A DNA stretch of 39,050 nt from a virus: positions 1 through 39,050 of IMG/VR virus record IMGVR_UViG_3300018421_000073, one strand, 5' to 3'. Shown one piece after another: positions 1-9,800 of this stretch. Numbering within the stretch: position 1 is the first letter of the stretch; every line of letters starts with the position of its first letter. A model generated the notes under the pieces. That model was not told the DNA's origin. It did not search any database and saw only the letters and a list, made by a program, of their open reading frames with translations. A program made the position numbers and the translations under genes.

Positions 1-3000
1 AACATCTCCACCTTTCAGTTTGAGGAATTCAACTTCCGAAATGGTAACTGTACCAGTAAAGGTAATAGCACCTGTTCTGTTTTCGATTCTAGCAAATGTA
101 CCAACCTTGAAGTCACCGAGTTCATCAGTTCCAGAAACATAAACACGACCATATTCTTCGGATACTTGTTCATTTGATTCGGTCTTAACGCCACCATTCT
201 CTGGTAGAGCATTGTAATCATTACCAGATCCAGCAAATTCCCAAGTGTGTGATGAGGAGTTTACAATCGAAGGTCTGTGTAGAGCAATTTCTTCGCCTAA
301 CAGTACACTGGTTGCAACTGCTTGACCAGTGGATATATCAGTTAGATCCATTGGTTGACCAGTGCCATCATCTAGAGTTAGGAGAGCACTGAAAGGAGGA
401 CCTACTGTAACTTCCTCTACAACATCAATGAAATATTCAATGTCTTGATTTGTGTTTCTGAAATTATCAAATTTAATAATATAGTGCTCAAGTGGTTCTC
501 TTCCCAAATTGGTAATTCTTAGTTTTGTTCTTCCTGTAGGAGTCGATGTTACCTGAGAAACTGTCGCTCTTGTATAAGTTCCAGCAGCTGGACTTCCAGT
601 ACCAGCATCAAAGATATATGCTTCATCTCTAAAACCAGTTGCTCTCAGAGCATATGTACCAAAGTTTGTAGCAGAGTTTGTAATAGATGCATAACCACCA
701 GTTTCGCATAGAACACCATCTTGACAGAAGATAACGAAGACAGAAACTAACTGAGTATATCCATCATTAATAACCTTATATCCTGTTCCACCAAAGGAGA
801 TGATAGTGAATGCCGCAGCAACCATCGACTTACCTTGATTTGGGAAGGACGCTGTACCGTCGAGTTCTAGACCAGGGAAAGGACAGTTAGGTTGCTTGAC
901 CTTAGAACCATCGATAAGGGCACCACCACCGCCCAGGAATGAGATAACAGAGGCATTTTGTGTATATGGGGATGCTTCAATGATTGGATAATCATCATAG
1001 TCCGCACGAACAGTTACCTTGACATTATTGAAATCGTAAATAACGCTATCAGCTTCGCTTCTTAAAGTAATAGTGTCGTATAGCGTTCCATATGTTTGTG
1101 ATGTAGCACCAGGAAGAATAGTACCATCTAAGATATCCTCATGCAGATCCAACGCAGTGGTGATGGACGACTCTACATTTGAGCATAGAGGAAGAGGTGT
1201 ATATAGAAGGATATTCCAATCTTCAAATCTTGGAACTTCTGAAGTTGTAGTTACTGGGTCGTAAATGAGAATTGTCGCACCAGACTTAGCACTTACAAAG
1301 GAATGTGAGACACCAGCAGCAGTTCCTGCATCTGGAACAGTTGTAGTGATTGTTGTATTTCCACCAGATGAAACTACATTAGTAATTTCATAACTCTGAC
1401 CGAAATTCGAGTCGAATCTTCCAGGACTTGCTAGGTTTCCTCCGCCATTAGATGCACAATTAAATGTTAATGCATCTTCAGCAAAAGCGATTCTGTCGGA
1501 AGTTGTTACTGGAGTTGCTGGATCTGGAATAGTAACAGTTACTTGACCAGATGTTGAATTGTAAGTGGCAGATGTTGGAGTAACTCCAATGGCATTTCCA
1601 TCTGTCCAGTTACGCATTGCTTGAATGGCAAGATCTCTGGTGCGTTGGAAAGCATAGATAGTTTCATCTCTTTGTGCTTCTGGAATTCCAGTTAATGCAT
1701 TTCCAGTGAAATATGTCTCTGCATTTGAAACAACACCATGATTTCCTCCAAGAACCAAGTCTCTAATCAGACCATCGAGAAGATACTTGATGTCTCTACG
1801 ACACTTTCTTTCATTGATATCTGAAAGACCTAGTGAAGGATACAATACTTTGGTATCTTGATATGCTTGATCTGCGATTACATCCTTGTTTCTTGCGATT
1901 AAATATGCAGCATCTAGATAAGTTCCAGATGCATTATTGGTTATAATATCTGTCCACAAGAAAGAAAGAGTGTCAATTGCTGCTACAACATCGGCACAAG
2001 CAGGACTTCCAGCGGTTGATGTGATAACAGTATCATCAAAATATCTTGCTATTGTTGAGTATCTTGGTGTGTAAAGTGGTTCTCCAGGAGTTCCTAATCC
2101 AGTTCTCCAGTTCCTAACACAATATGCTGCCAATTCTCTTGCGTATTCAATTGCACGAGTTATTTGAATAATTTCGTCTTCAATGTATGCAATTTTGCCA
2201 TCAACGATATACTTACCAGCTGCGTCAATTACATTATAGTTTGTTCCAAACTCAAGGTCTCTTACAATAGCATTAATGAAGTGTGTGATATCCTGGCGAC
2301 ATTGAGTATCTCCATTTGTTCCTGTATTAGTTACAGTTGGAGAACTATATGATGGATAGATCTTTTGACCAGCATCGCACGAGATTAGTAGGTCGGCAAG
2401 TCTAACAAAATTATCTTCTGCCAATCCAGGAAGTGCTACATCAGTAGTAACAACAGCGACTCCAGTAACAGCAGTATCATATGTGAAGTTAGTTACATTT
2501 GCTGTGACTCCAGCGTATGTTGCCGTTCCTCCACTAACATAAGTGTTTACATGGTCAAGAGTTCCAAGATAGATAGAGAAACTTGAACCACCAACAGATA
2601 TTGAATTAGCATCTGATCTTACAAATGTATGCGTTGATTGTGGAAGATGCTTAACTGCTCCACTAGTAGATCCAACAAAGTTATGTATTGACTGTGGTAA
2701 ATGTTGAATTGCATTTGCAGATGCACTTACAAAAGTATGTGCTGAAGTATCTGAAGATGTTCCGACATTAATGGTAAATGTGCCATCCTGACGATCAATA
2801 CCATTTGCTGAAGCACTTACAAATGTATGTGTTCCAGTGTAAGAAGACGATCCCACATTGATATCAAAAGTATTCGTGGTTACATTAGACATTTCTAACC
2901 AGCGACCACTTGGATAATCATATCCAGCGCGTGGGTATGACTTTTGAGAAACATTGCCATCTAGATCACAAGTATATGTAAGAGATCCATCTGCAATCTT

Positions 3001-6000
3001 TACATAATCTCCATTCGAGAATCCGTGATTTGCAACAGTTAGTGTTACTACACCAGTTGCAGCATTATATGGAGCGTCTGTTGCTGTGTGTTGAGTAGAT
3101 CCAACAGAAGTGATTTCAATCGACTGCTGACCTGCATATGGATCAGATCCAGGGCGTGGATATGTATGCTGGGTAGCATTACCATCGAGAGCACATGTAA
3201 AGGTGAATGAGTTATCTAAGAGAATAACACTACGACCAACACCCAATCCATGCTGACCAACTGTAACGGTCAGATCTCCTGTTACTGGATCGTAAGTAGC
3301 GTTTGATGGTGTAAATTGTTTATCGGGACCAGAAGCACCAACATTAACGGTAATTGTTGTTGCAGTAGTCGCTGTGATAGGAATTGATCTGCCAGCATAT
3401 GGATCGATGCCAGGACGAGGATAACTCTTGACGGACTGATTGTTGTCCATCGTGCAGGTAAAACTCAACGAGTTATCGTCGATTACGATGCCCTCTCCAA
3501 CATCCAATGTGTGAGATCCAATAGTCAGCACCAAGTTTCCAGATGCAGGATCGTAAGTAGCACCAGAAGGAGTGAATACTTGATCAGGACCCGATGCACC
3601 AACATTTACAGTGAATGTATTTGTTGTAGTTGAAGTAATTGGAAGAGACTTTCCACTAGCATACTGATCGGTATCTGGAAGTGCGTGCTCAGTCTTATTG
3701 CCATCCATCGTACATGTAAATACGATAGACTGATCGGCAATTCTTATACCATCACCAATTGACAATCCGTGGTTATTTACAGTAAATACTGTTTCTCCAG
3801 TAGCAGGATCATAAGTTACATTTGTAGGTGTAAATTGTGCAGATGCTTGACCACCAACATCAAACACAGAATAGTGATCAGTTTTAAACTCGTCGTTAAT
3901 TCTTCCTACAACTTCATCAGCAATAAACTCTCTGTTATTGCGAAGGAAAGTGCAAGCGTCCTGAAATCTTCTATCTACAGGAGTTGCAATAGGGAATGTG
4001 TTTGGTGAGTTTAGTAGAGAAAGTGTGATCGACTTTGAGAATGACTTTACAGTCGCTTGAGACCCTGGTTGGAAATTTGAATCTGTTGTGCCAGGAAATT
4101 TCTTAGGAATAACAAATCTTCTAGAGCGACCGTCAGCGTCTTCTATAACTTTGTAAATTCTTTGCTTTCCGTTCAGTGCTGAAAGATCTGGTCCAGCGGT
4201 AGGAAGACCTTCGATTAAAATTTCTTGACCTTCTTTAAAATCGTGTGTATTTTGTCTTCCAATGAGAGCACTTGTATAAAAAACAATACCACCAAGATCT
4301 TCTGCATCTCCAAACTGTCCACTTTGGAATCCACCTGTTGCAATGGATGGATCTCCTTGTAGTGAGAAGTCAATTCTAGAAATTGGTAATGTTGTTGTAA
4401 TATCTTCATCTACAGAAACAACCTCACCTTCTGCTCTAATTGAAAGAATCTCACTTGAATCGAAAGTTTCTGCGTTTACAACAATCTGATCCGCACTTGT
4501 AATTGTTACGCTTTCTCCAGATCCAACCCATCCAGTTGTTGAGAGAATTGGTGCAAATACTACCTCATATGGAGACGATGTTCCAATAGAAACAATCTCA
4601 TAATCTCCAGATATTGTTTGACCACTAGCGGTTGCTGAAGATGCTTGCAATCTAACATAGTTACCAGCAGACAATTCTGTAGCTGGATCGCTTGTAAACA
4701 GAAGTGTGTTAGCACCATCTGTTACAGTTGCGGTTAAAAGGGTTGGATAAGATGTTGCAGTAGTTGACGCAGAAGTTAGATATTCAAATTGCTCACCTTC
4801 TAAGAAAGAACCACTAAGCAATCTAACATCAACTGTACCATCAATATACGCATCGGCACCAGTAGTTGTTTCAAATGAGACCGCATTAATCCTTGCTCTC
4901 GCACCAGTGTTTAGACCTTTTACGAGTAGTCCTTGTACAAGTCCAGATAGTCCTGTATTTTGTTGGAAGGAAACTCTAAACTCATCGGGACCAAAAACTT
5001 GATGACCGATTGGGAAGTCAACACCAAAATCTCCGTTTACTTCGTTGTCGATGATAATTCTTTGCTTATCATCAAATACCATTGCGAAGTCCCATGTAGC
5101 AACGGGATCTCCATTAGAGTCAATTTGGTCTCTATATGTAACACCAGTTACATAGTTCTTATCACCAAACTTAAAGATATGTTTCTTAGGGTTAGCAGGT
5201 CTGATGATTACAAGACGAAGGTTATCACCAACAACCGATGCATCTGGTGGTAGAGAGATTGGGTTATCTTCTACATAGTCTCCACCAGAAACAATCAGAG
5301 TTTCTTTTACACCAGGAGTTGCCCATGCCAACTGTGCCGCTTTCTTAATAGTACGAACAGGGTTTACAGCAGAGCGACCATCGTTTTGGTCTGAACCAAT
5401 TTGGGAAGAAACATAAATTCTACCACCGACATCATTGGTTGCTAGGTTTAGAACATACTCAGTAGTAGCAATCTTATCGGATCTATCACCAAGTAGAGGT
5501 GTGATAGAACGCGGAAATTCTCCTGATTCACCAGTCTCGTTGTACTTATAACTATTAGAATCAATTACACGATAACCAATGTGCTTTAGTTGAACTTCGC
5601 CGTTTAGTTCAATGCCATCAAGATGTTCTGGAGCTAAGGTTCCAGTTTGCCCAGTATTTAATGCCTGATAAACATTATTACCAAAATATCTGTAGTCGTC
5701 TTTTTGAATAATAACTCCAGCACTCCAAGGAGTACCAGTATTATTCATAAATGTCTTTAGATTTGGAGCTCTGAAAGCAGCATTTGGAGTAATGAAGTTA
5801 TCAATATCAAGGTTTAGAATTCTTGCAGTATCAGAAATGATAGAAGTGGAAGTTCTAATAGCACCGTTAATGTCAAGTTCATAATCTACTGTGTCTAGGA
5901 ATGCGGTTGCGCTGGCACCCTGTCCATCACCTCCAGTGATTGTGACGCCAGGAGCAGTAGTATACCCGCTTCCAGGATTATTAATTGCGATAGACGTTAC

Positions 6001-6303
6001 TCTACCATTAAAGAAAAAAGCGGATGCTTGAGCTTGAACGCCACCTGGAGGTGGCGCATCAATTGTAACTGTGGGAGCGGAAGTATAACCAGTACCTCCA
6101 GTATCCACATCAATATTATTAATTCTTTGTCCAGTTCTGTTAATACCAACACGTGGCAATTGCGTGTTTGCATCTAGTTCTGTTCTAAGAATTTCTCTTT
6201 GGTTTGAACCAGTTCCACCTCTGATTGTTAATTCATTATCACCGATGAGTTTAGGGTTTAAACCTCTAATTTGCTCTTTGTCGGAATTAATATTAAAACT
6301 CAT
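1..6303 (-). CDS. Giant tail-fibre/virion structural protein with split beta-helix (C-terminus beyond window)
   Basis: An uninterrupted frame runs from ATG at 6303 to the left edge, at least 2101 residues without a stop. In order I see: two Gly-Ser-Gly-Tyr repeats (about residues 50-110); a beta-helix start (about 285-420) with IYVSSQIGSDQNDGRS and a GDYVEDNPISL segment; beta-rich spacers; four repeats of about 86 residues starting at 824, 910, 997 and about 1072 (TYDPxTG, FTCxxDGN, YPRxGxDPYAG); a helical region (about 1335-1560) with CRRDIKYLLDG; and a second beta-helix part (about 1770-1890) with SVISFLGGGG, GKSMVAAAFT and SITNSATNFG. The beta-helix family is common in marine T4-like phage fibres. 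It probably forms part of the host-contact apparatus. The gene follows a 166-aa gene, with a late promoter-like motif between them. The product name is by family resemblance; the exact position on the virion is unknown. Confidence 0.85.
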   Translation of the reverse strand, partial: MSFNINSDKEQIRGLNPKLIGDNELTIRGGTGSNQREILRTELDANTQLPRVGINRTGQRINNIDVDTGGTGYTSAPTVTIDAPPPGGVQAQASAFFFNGRVTSIAINNPGSGYTTAPGVTITGGDGQGASATAFLDTVDYELDINGAIRTSTSIISDTARILNLDIDNFITPNAAFRAPNLKTFMNNTGTPWSAGVIIQKDDYRYFGNNVYQALNTGQTGTLAPEHLDGIELNGEVQLKHIGYRVIDSNSYKYNETGESGEFPRSITPLLGDRSDKIATTEYVLNLATNDVGGRIYVSSQIGSDQNDGRSAVNPVRTIKKAAQLAWATPGVKETLIVSGGDYVEDNPISLPPDASVVGDNLRLVIIRPANPKKHIFKFGDKNYVTGVTYRDQIDSNGDPVATWDFAMVFDDKQRIIIDNEVNGDFGVDFPIGHQVFGPDEFRVSFQQNTGLSGLVQGLLVKGLNTGARARINAVSFETTTGADAYIDGTVDVRLLSGSFLEGEQFEYLTSASTTATSYPTLLTATVTDGANTLLFTSDPATELSAGNYVRLQASSATASGQTISGDYEIVSIGTSSPYEVVFAPILSTTGWVGSGESVTITSADQIVVNAETFDSSEILSIRAEGEVVSVDEDITTTLPISRIDFSLQGDPSIATGGFQSGQFGDAEDLGGIVFYTSALIGRQNTHDFKEGQEILIEGLPTAGPDLSALNGKQRIYKVIEDADGRSRRFVIPKKFPGTTDSNFQPGSQATVKSFSKSITLSLLNSPNTFPIATPVDRRFQDACTFLRNNREFIADEVVGRINDEFKTDHYSVFDVGGQASAQFTPTNVTYDPATGETVFTVNNHGLSIGDGIRIADQSIVFTCTMDGNKTEHALPDTDQYASGKSLPITSTTTNTFTVNVGASGPDQVFTPSGATYDPASGNLVLTIGSHTLDVGEGIVIDDNSLSFTCTMDNNQSVKSYPRPGIDPYAGRSIPITATTATTITVNVGASGPDKQFTPSNATYDPVTGDLTVTVGQHGLGVGRSVILLDNSFTFTCALDGNATQHTYPRPGSDPYAGQQSIEITSVGSTQHTATDAPYNAATGVVTLTVANHGFSNGDYVKIADGSLTYTCDLDGNVSQKSYPRAGYDYPSGRWLEMSNVTTNTFDINVGSSSYTGTHTFVSASANGIDRQDGTFTINVGTSSDTSAHTFVSASANAIQHLPQSIHNFVGSTSGAVKHLPQSTHTFVRSDANSISVGGSSFSIYLGTLDHVNTYVSGGTATYAGVTANVTNFTYDTAVTGVAVVTTDVALPGLAEDNFVRLADLLISCDAGQKIYPSYSSPTVTNTGTNGDTQCRQDITHFINAIVRDLEFGTNYNVIDAAGKYIVDGKIAYIEDEIIQITRAIEYARELAAYCVRNWRTGLGTPGEPLYTPRYSTIARYFDDTVITSTAGSPACADVVAAIDTLSFLWTDIITNNASGTYLDAAYLIARNKDVIADQAYQDTKVLYPSLGLSDINERKCRRDIKYLLDGLIRDLVLGGNHGVVSNAETYFTGNALTGIPEAQRDETIYAFQRTRDLAIQAMRNWTDGNAIGVTPTSATYNSTSGQVTVTIPDPATPVTTSDRIAFAEDALTFNCASNGGGNLASPGRFDSNFGQSYEITNVVSSGGNTTITTTVPDAGTAAGVSHSFVSAKSGATILIYDPVTTTSEVPRFEDWNILLYTPLPLCSNVESSITTALDLHEDILDGTILPGATSQTYGTLYDTITLRSEADSVIYDFNNVKVTVRADYDDYPIIEASPYTQNASVISFLGGGGALIDGSKVKQPNCPFPGLELDGTASFPNQGKSMVAAAFTIISFGGTGYKVINDGYTQLVSVFVIFCQDGVLCETGGYASITNSATNFGTYALRATGFRDEAYIFDAGTGSPAAGTYTRATVSQVTSTPTGRTKLRITNLGREPLEHYIIKFDNFRNTNQDIEYFIDVVEEVTVGPPFSALLTLDDGTGQPMDLTDISTGQAVATSVLLGEEIALHRPSIVNSSSHTWEFAGSGNDYNALPENGGVKTESNEQVSEEYGRVYVSGTDELGDFKVGTFARIENRTGAITFTGTVTISEVEFLKLKGGDV
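2860..3840 (-). repeat. Tandem ~86-residue protein repeats within the terminal fibre gene
   Basis: Four consecutive copies begin with F/H-T-x-x-x-A-x-Y-x-x-x-T/S-G at residues 824, 910, 997 and about 1072, a spacing of 86, 87 and about 75 residues. Each copy contains a HGLxxGD-like turn, an F/Y-T-C-x-(L/M)-D-x-N core and, in three of four, a Y-P-R-x-G motif. A single related copy sits in the 3644-aa protein at about residues 2930-3030. A short tail unit, HTFVxSxAN, is repeated further at about 2590-2870. The copies differ at the residue level, so this is old rather than recent amplification. Confidence 0.8.
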
Positions 6304-6338
6304 GGTGCTTCCGTTTCCTTGACTTTTTTCCTATCTTA

Positions 6339-6345
6339 TATTTAG
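6339..6345 (-). promoter_or_regulatory. Late promoter-like motif GCTAAATA upstream of terminal fibre gene
   Basis: On the minus strand CTAAATA, preceded by TG, lies 36 bases upstream of the ATG at 6303 and immediately after the stop of the 166-aa gene (6348). It differs by one base from the T4-type late consensus NATAAATA. The same variant occurs at the same distance upstream of the 2728-aa gene. An AAGGAAA ribosome-binding sequence lies between the motif and the start codon. Confidence 0.45.
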
Positions 6346-6347
6346 CA

Positions 6348-6848
6348 TCAAGCCCATTCGATACTGACAACTTGCGTTGATACAAACCATTTTATGTTCA
6401 AAGTTGTACCAGCACGAATTGTACTGTAGCTAAATTGATTGGTTCCACCAAAAGGAGAAATCTGCCAGGTTTCGCCATCTGGAATATCATCTTTGATAAT
6501 CGTAGTCATACTTGACAAAACGGTTGTTGTCCCAACCCCGTTGCAAAAGAATGTGGTTTCTATCTTTGCGCTATAAACCTTGCCTACAGGATTTACCCCT
6601 AATATATGTCCAGTTATAAAACTTACGGTACTACTATCTATTGGAATTTGCGTGCCAACATCATCGAGTTGAAGGATACCTGTATTCAGTCCTCTTAAAA
6701 TGTATTGAGATGTTTTACTATCTCCATAGAAGTTATTTTTGACTTCTAATGAATTGACATTCTTAATGTCAAATAATTCATTTACAATAGTCTTATCTGC
6801 TACAGAAAATCCCCCAACAGAGTCAAAATTTTGTTTGAGTGATGTCAT
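6348..6848 (-). CDS. Small virion structural protein (166 aa), unknown function
   Basis: Complete 166-residue frame with ATG start, 2 bases after the stop of the 1720-aa gene. The sequence is mostly predicted beta strands with polar N-terminal residues (MTSLKQNFDSVGGFSVADKT) and a hydrophobic, aromatic C-terminal end (IKWFVSTQVVSIEWA). The single cysteine is at FFCNGVG. There is no signal peptide or membrane helix. Its place between two fibre-like genes suggests a small structural partner such as a connector or fibre-associated protein, by position only. I do not recognise a named family. Confidence 0.8.
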   Translation of the reverse strand: MTSLKQNFDSVGGFSVADKTIVNELFDIKNVNSLEVKNNFYGDSKTSQYILRGLNTGILQLDDVGTQIPIDSSTVSFITGHILGVNPVGKVYSAKIETTFFCNGVGTTTVLSSMTTIIKDDIPDGETWQISPFGGTNQFSYSTIRAGTTLNIKWFVSTQVVSIEWA

Positions 6849-6850
6849 TT

Positions 6851-9800
6851 TTATCTCTTATAGACGTTTACGGTGATACTGATAATAATATTATTTCCAC
6901 TTGCTAATCCAGATGCTGTGCTGAGCGTTGCCCTCACATTGTTGCTAGCATTAAAATCAAATACTGTATTAAACAGATCAGCGCCAGTCTTTACATTACC
7001 AAAGTCTGTGAATGAAATATCTGTACCGTTATCAATAACGGTATACTCAACCAACTCTTTGTCACCTGTTGTAGTATTTAATGCCGCTACAGTCACTTTA
7101 CAACCAATAGCAGTAATTGGATCGTAAAGAACTATGGATCCCTGATCGATAGTTCCTTTGATAAAGGTTAGATCACCAGTTGCAATCTTATAGTCTGCTA
7201 ATTCAAACTCTTTAAGATCACTGTCAAAAATCTTGACCCCGTTATAAACACCAGTTCCAAAACCAGTATTTAGGAAAACATCTCCCTGATCGTCTAGTCT
7301 CAAAACAGGGTCATTATAAATTCCAGAAGAAACACCAAGATCTAGATATTGTTTTGATGCGAAGAGGAATGATCTTGTAGAATCGGTGTTGTCAATCGTT
7401 GTTGCATTATTGTCCAGAGTGATTGTATCTGCATTAATTGCTAAAACTTGTGCCCCAGGAACTGCACTTGTGACATTGATTGTATCAATACCAGAAAACT
7501 CTAATCCATTTACTGTGAGTTTTACAGTCTCTACATTTGCATTTACAAAATACAGAGTATCTTCATCCGAACCAGGAGCAGTTTCTGCTTTGATCAGAGT
7601 ATCCTGATCTGCATCTTTGACTCCTCCAAGAGATCCCCATTGAGAACCATCGAATCCTTCAAACTGAGTATCTGTGGTATTAAATCTAATAGATCCAGTA
7701 ATAGCACTGGCAATTGGAGCTCTTTGGTTTATATCACCAACTGGGATGACCAAAGCAGTAGCTGCTTGAACTACAGCATTTTGACCAGAGTTTGGTTGTA
7801 AAATAAGATCATCTGTATCTGTTGATATAATGTTTTGAGAAAATCTCAACTTCTGGTTAATTACCAGTGGGGTAATATCAGTTGGTCCAATTCTAACTTC
7901 AGAACACTCTTCAAATGTCAAATCAGAAACTGCAGTCACTGAGAAAGTAAGTTCTACATTACCATTTGAAGCAGTGCCCGTGGTATGTGTTGGTTGTGCT
8001 CCAGTGCCACCTAATGTTGGAGTTGTTGGTGCTAATGGTACAGCAGTTACCTCATAAATATTTCTCTTATATCTAATAAAATCGCCTAGAGCAACAACCT
8101 TATTGGCAGTCCAAAGACTGTTGCTAGGTGCTGAAATGTTGCTTGATCTGATTTTTTTAGTGCTATAGAAATCTAAGTATGTTGTTGTAACTCTAAGAGT
8201 ATTTTGGTTATCATTATAAAAATATAGTGTGTTATCATTAGCACCGACTGTTGCTTCTGCTGAGATGTAAGTATTGCCATCTAAGTCACGAACCCCACCC
8301 AAAGAAGACCAAGACGCTGAAGATGAACTGTAACCTTCATATTGGTTTGTTTGAGTATTAAATCTAATAGCGCCGTCTTGTGCGATCGGGAGAGATGGTC
8401 TCTGACTTGTATCACCAGAAGGAATTACAAATGCTGTAGTACCAGTTGTTTTCGCAATTCTATTAGCAGCTGGTTGTAAAATGATGTCATTAGCACCAAG
8501 AGTTGAAATGGTACTCTCGGTAATAGTTAATTTATTATTGGAATTGAATTCCTGAGTGCTCTTGATAACGCCAGATGATGTAATATTTCCAGTTAAATTT
8601 TCTACGGTTATACCACTTCCAATATTAACATTGGGACCTGAAATTGAAATCGTTCCACCAGAAACTGATAATCCAGAACCAGTGTTGAAAATAGTTGCTG
8701 CCAGAGTAGTAGTATTAACAGCACTGCTGTTTACATTTTGAGATGCTGTTATGTTGTCAAATAGACCTGTTGTAGCGACAACTGTTGATGCATCAAGTTG
8801 ACCACTTGCAATGTCATTTTTAATAATATCAATAGAACCAACTGTAATTACATCTAGTGTAAATCCAGATCCAAATACCTTTGGGTTATTTGGATCATTC
8901 GTTATTGTTGCTTCGGATCCAGGAGATCCGCCAGCATTAGCATATGATGGATCTGAATTATTTGAGTAATAGTATAATGTTGGGGTTGTGTTTAAAACTT
9001 TAATTGTAAGCGTACTCGCGTCTTCGGTAACGCCCTCTTCATACGCATATCCCCTAAACTCTAAAATTGGAGTTCCAGTTGTTATTGGTGCTTTATCAAC
9101 AATTACATTGTTTATATCTTGAATAGAAACAACTTTTGTTTCTGATTGCAGTTGTCCAGTTCCACTTACAAAATTAACAAGCATTCCAGGAATAATTCCT
9201 GTACTATCGGAAACACCAATAGTAGTTGATGAGGCGGTAACAGTAGATGCGATATTTTCTATGTATCCATTGCCCCAAATACCTCCAGGAAACTCTGATA
9301 GACTAAAGTCTTGTCCTGACATAGAAGCATCAGAAACATCAAATGTATATGTGTTTCCTTCATACAATGTTATGTCTGGAGTATAGACCGCACCACTTCC
9401 AGTCTTAATTGTATAACCATCTCTGGTAGAATAAGCAGTTACTGCTGTATATGCTGGAGAATTGGTTCCTTCAACAACAAAAATAGAACCATCAAAGTAT
9501 CCTTGCTCATCAACTAAGATTGATGTTGTAAATCCACCAGATTCATTAACCTCTCTAACTACCGATGGAGTTAAATCAGTTACTGCATCTACAACAACTG
9601 TAATGTCATCAGCTGGAGTTGCACCGCCAACTAGTGCTCCAGATACAGTTATAGTATCTCCAACACTGTAAAAATATCCAACCTGATCAGAAACAACACT
9701 ACTTACAGATCCATCAGATCCTCGTTGAATAGTTAATGTTTCTCCAGAACCATTTGCGCTATTAGTAGTTGTTTGAACAGAAGTGTATGTTGCTGAAATA

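Noticed and set aside
2860-3840. Regular ~260-bp repeats that could suggest a CRISPR or noncoding array
   Set aside because: Spacing and sequence follow the codon frame of protein repeats, with diverged third positions; there are no short identical repeats and spacers.
1073-4008. Scattered short plus-strand frames in the first 4 kb
   Set aside because: The left region looks gene-poor if only closed frames are listed, but the minus strand is open from 6303 to the edge, so these are shadows of a truncated fibre gene.
4960-5253. Plus-strand frame of 97 codons
   Set aside because: Antisense to the fibre gene, which has no stop through this region and encodes recognisable beta-helix sequence here.
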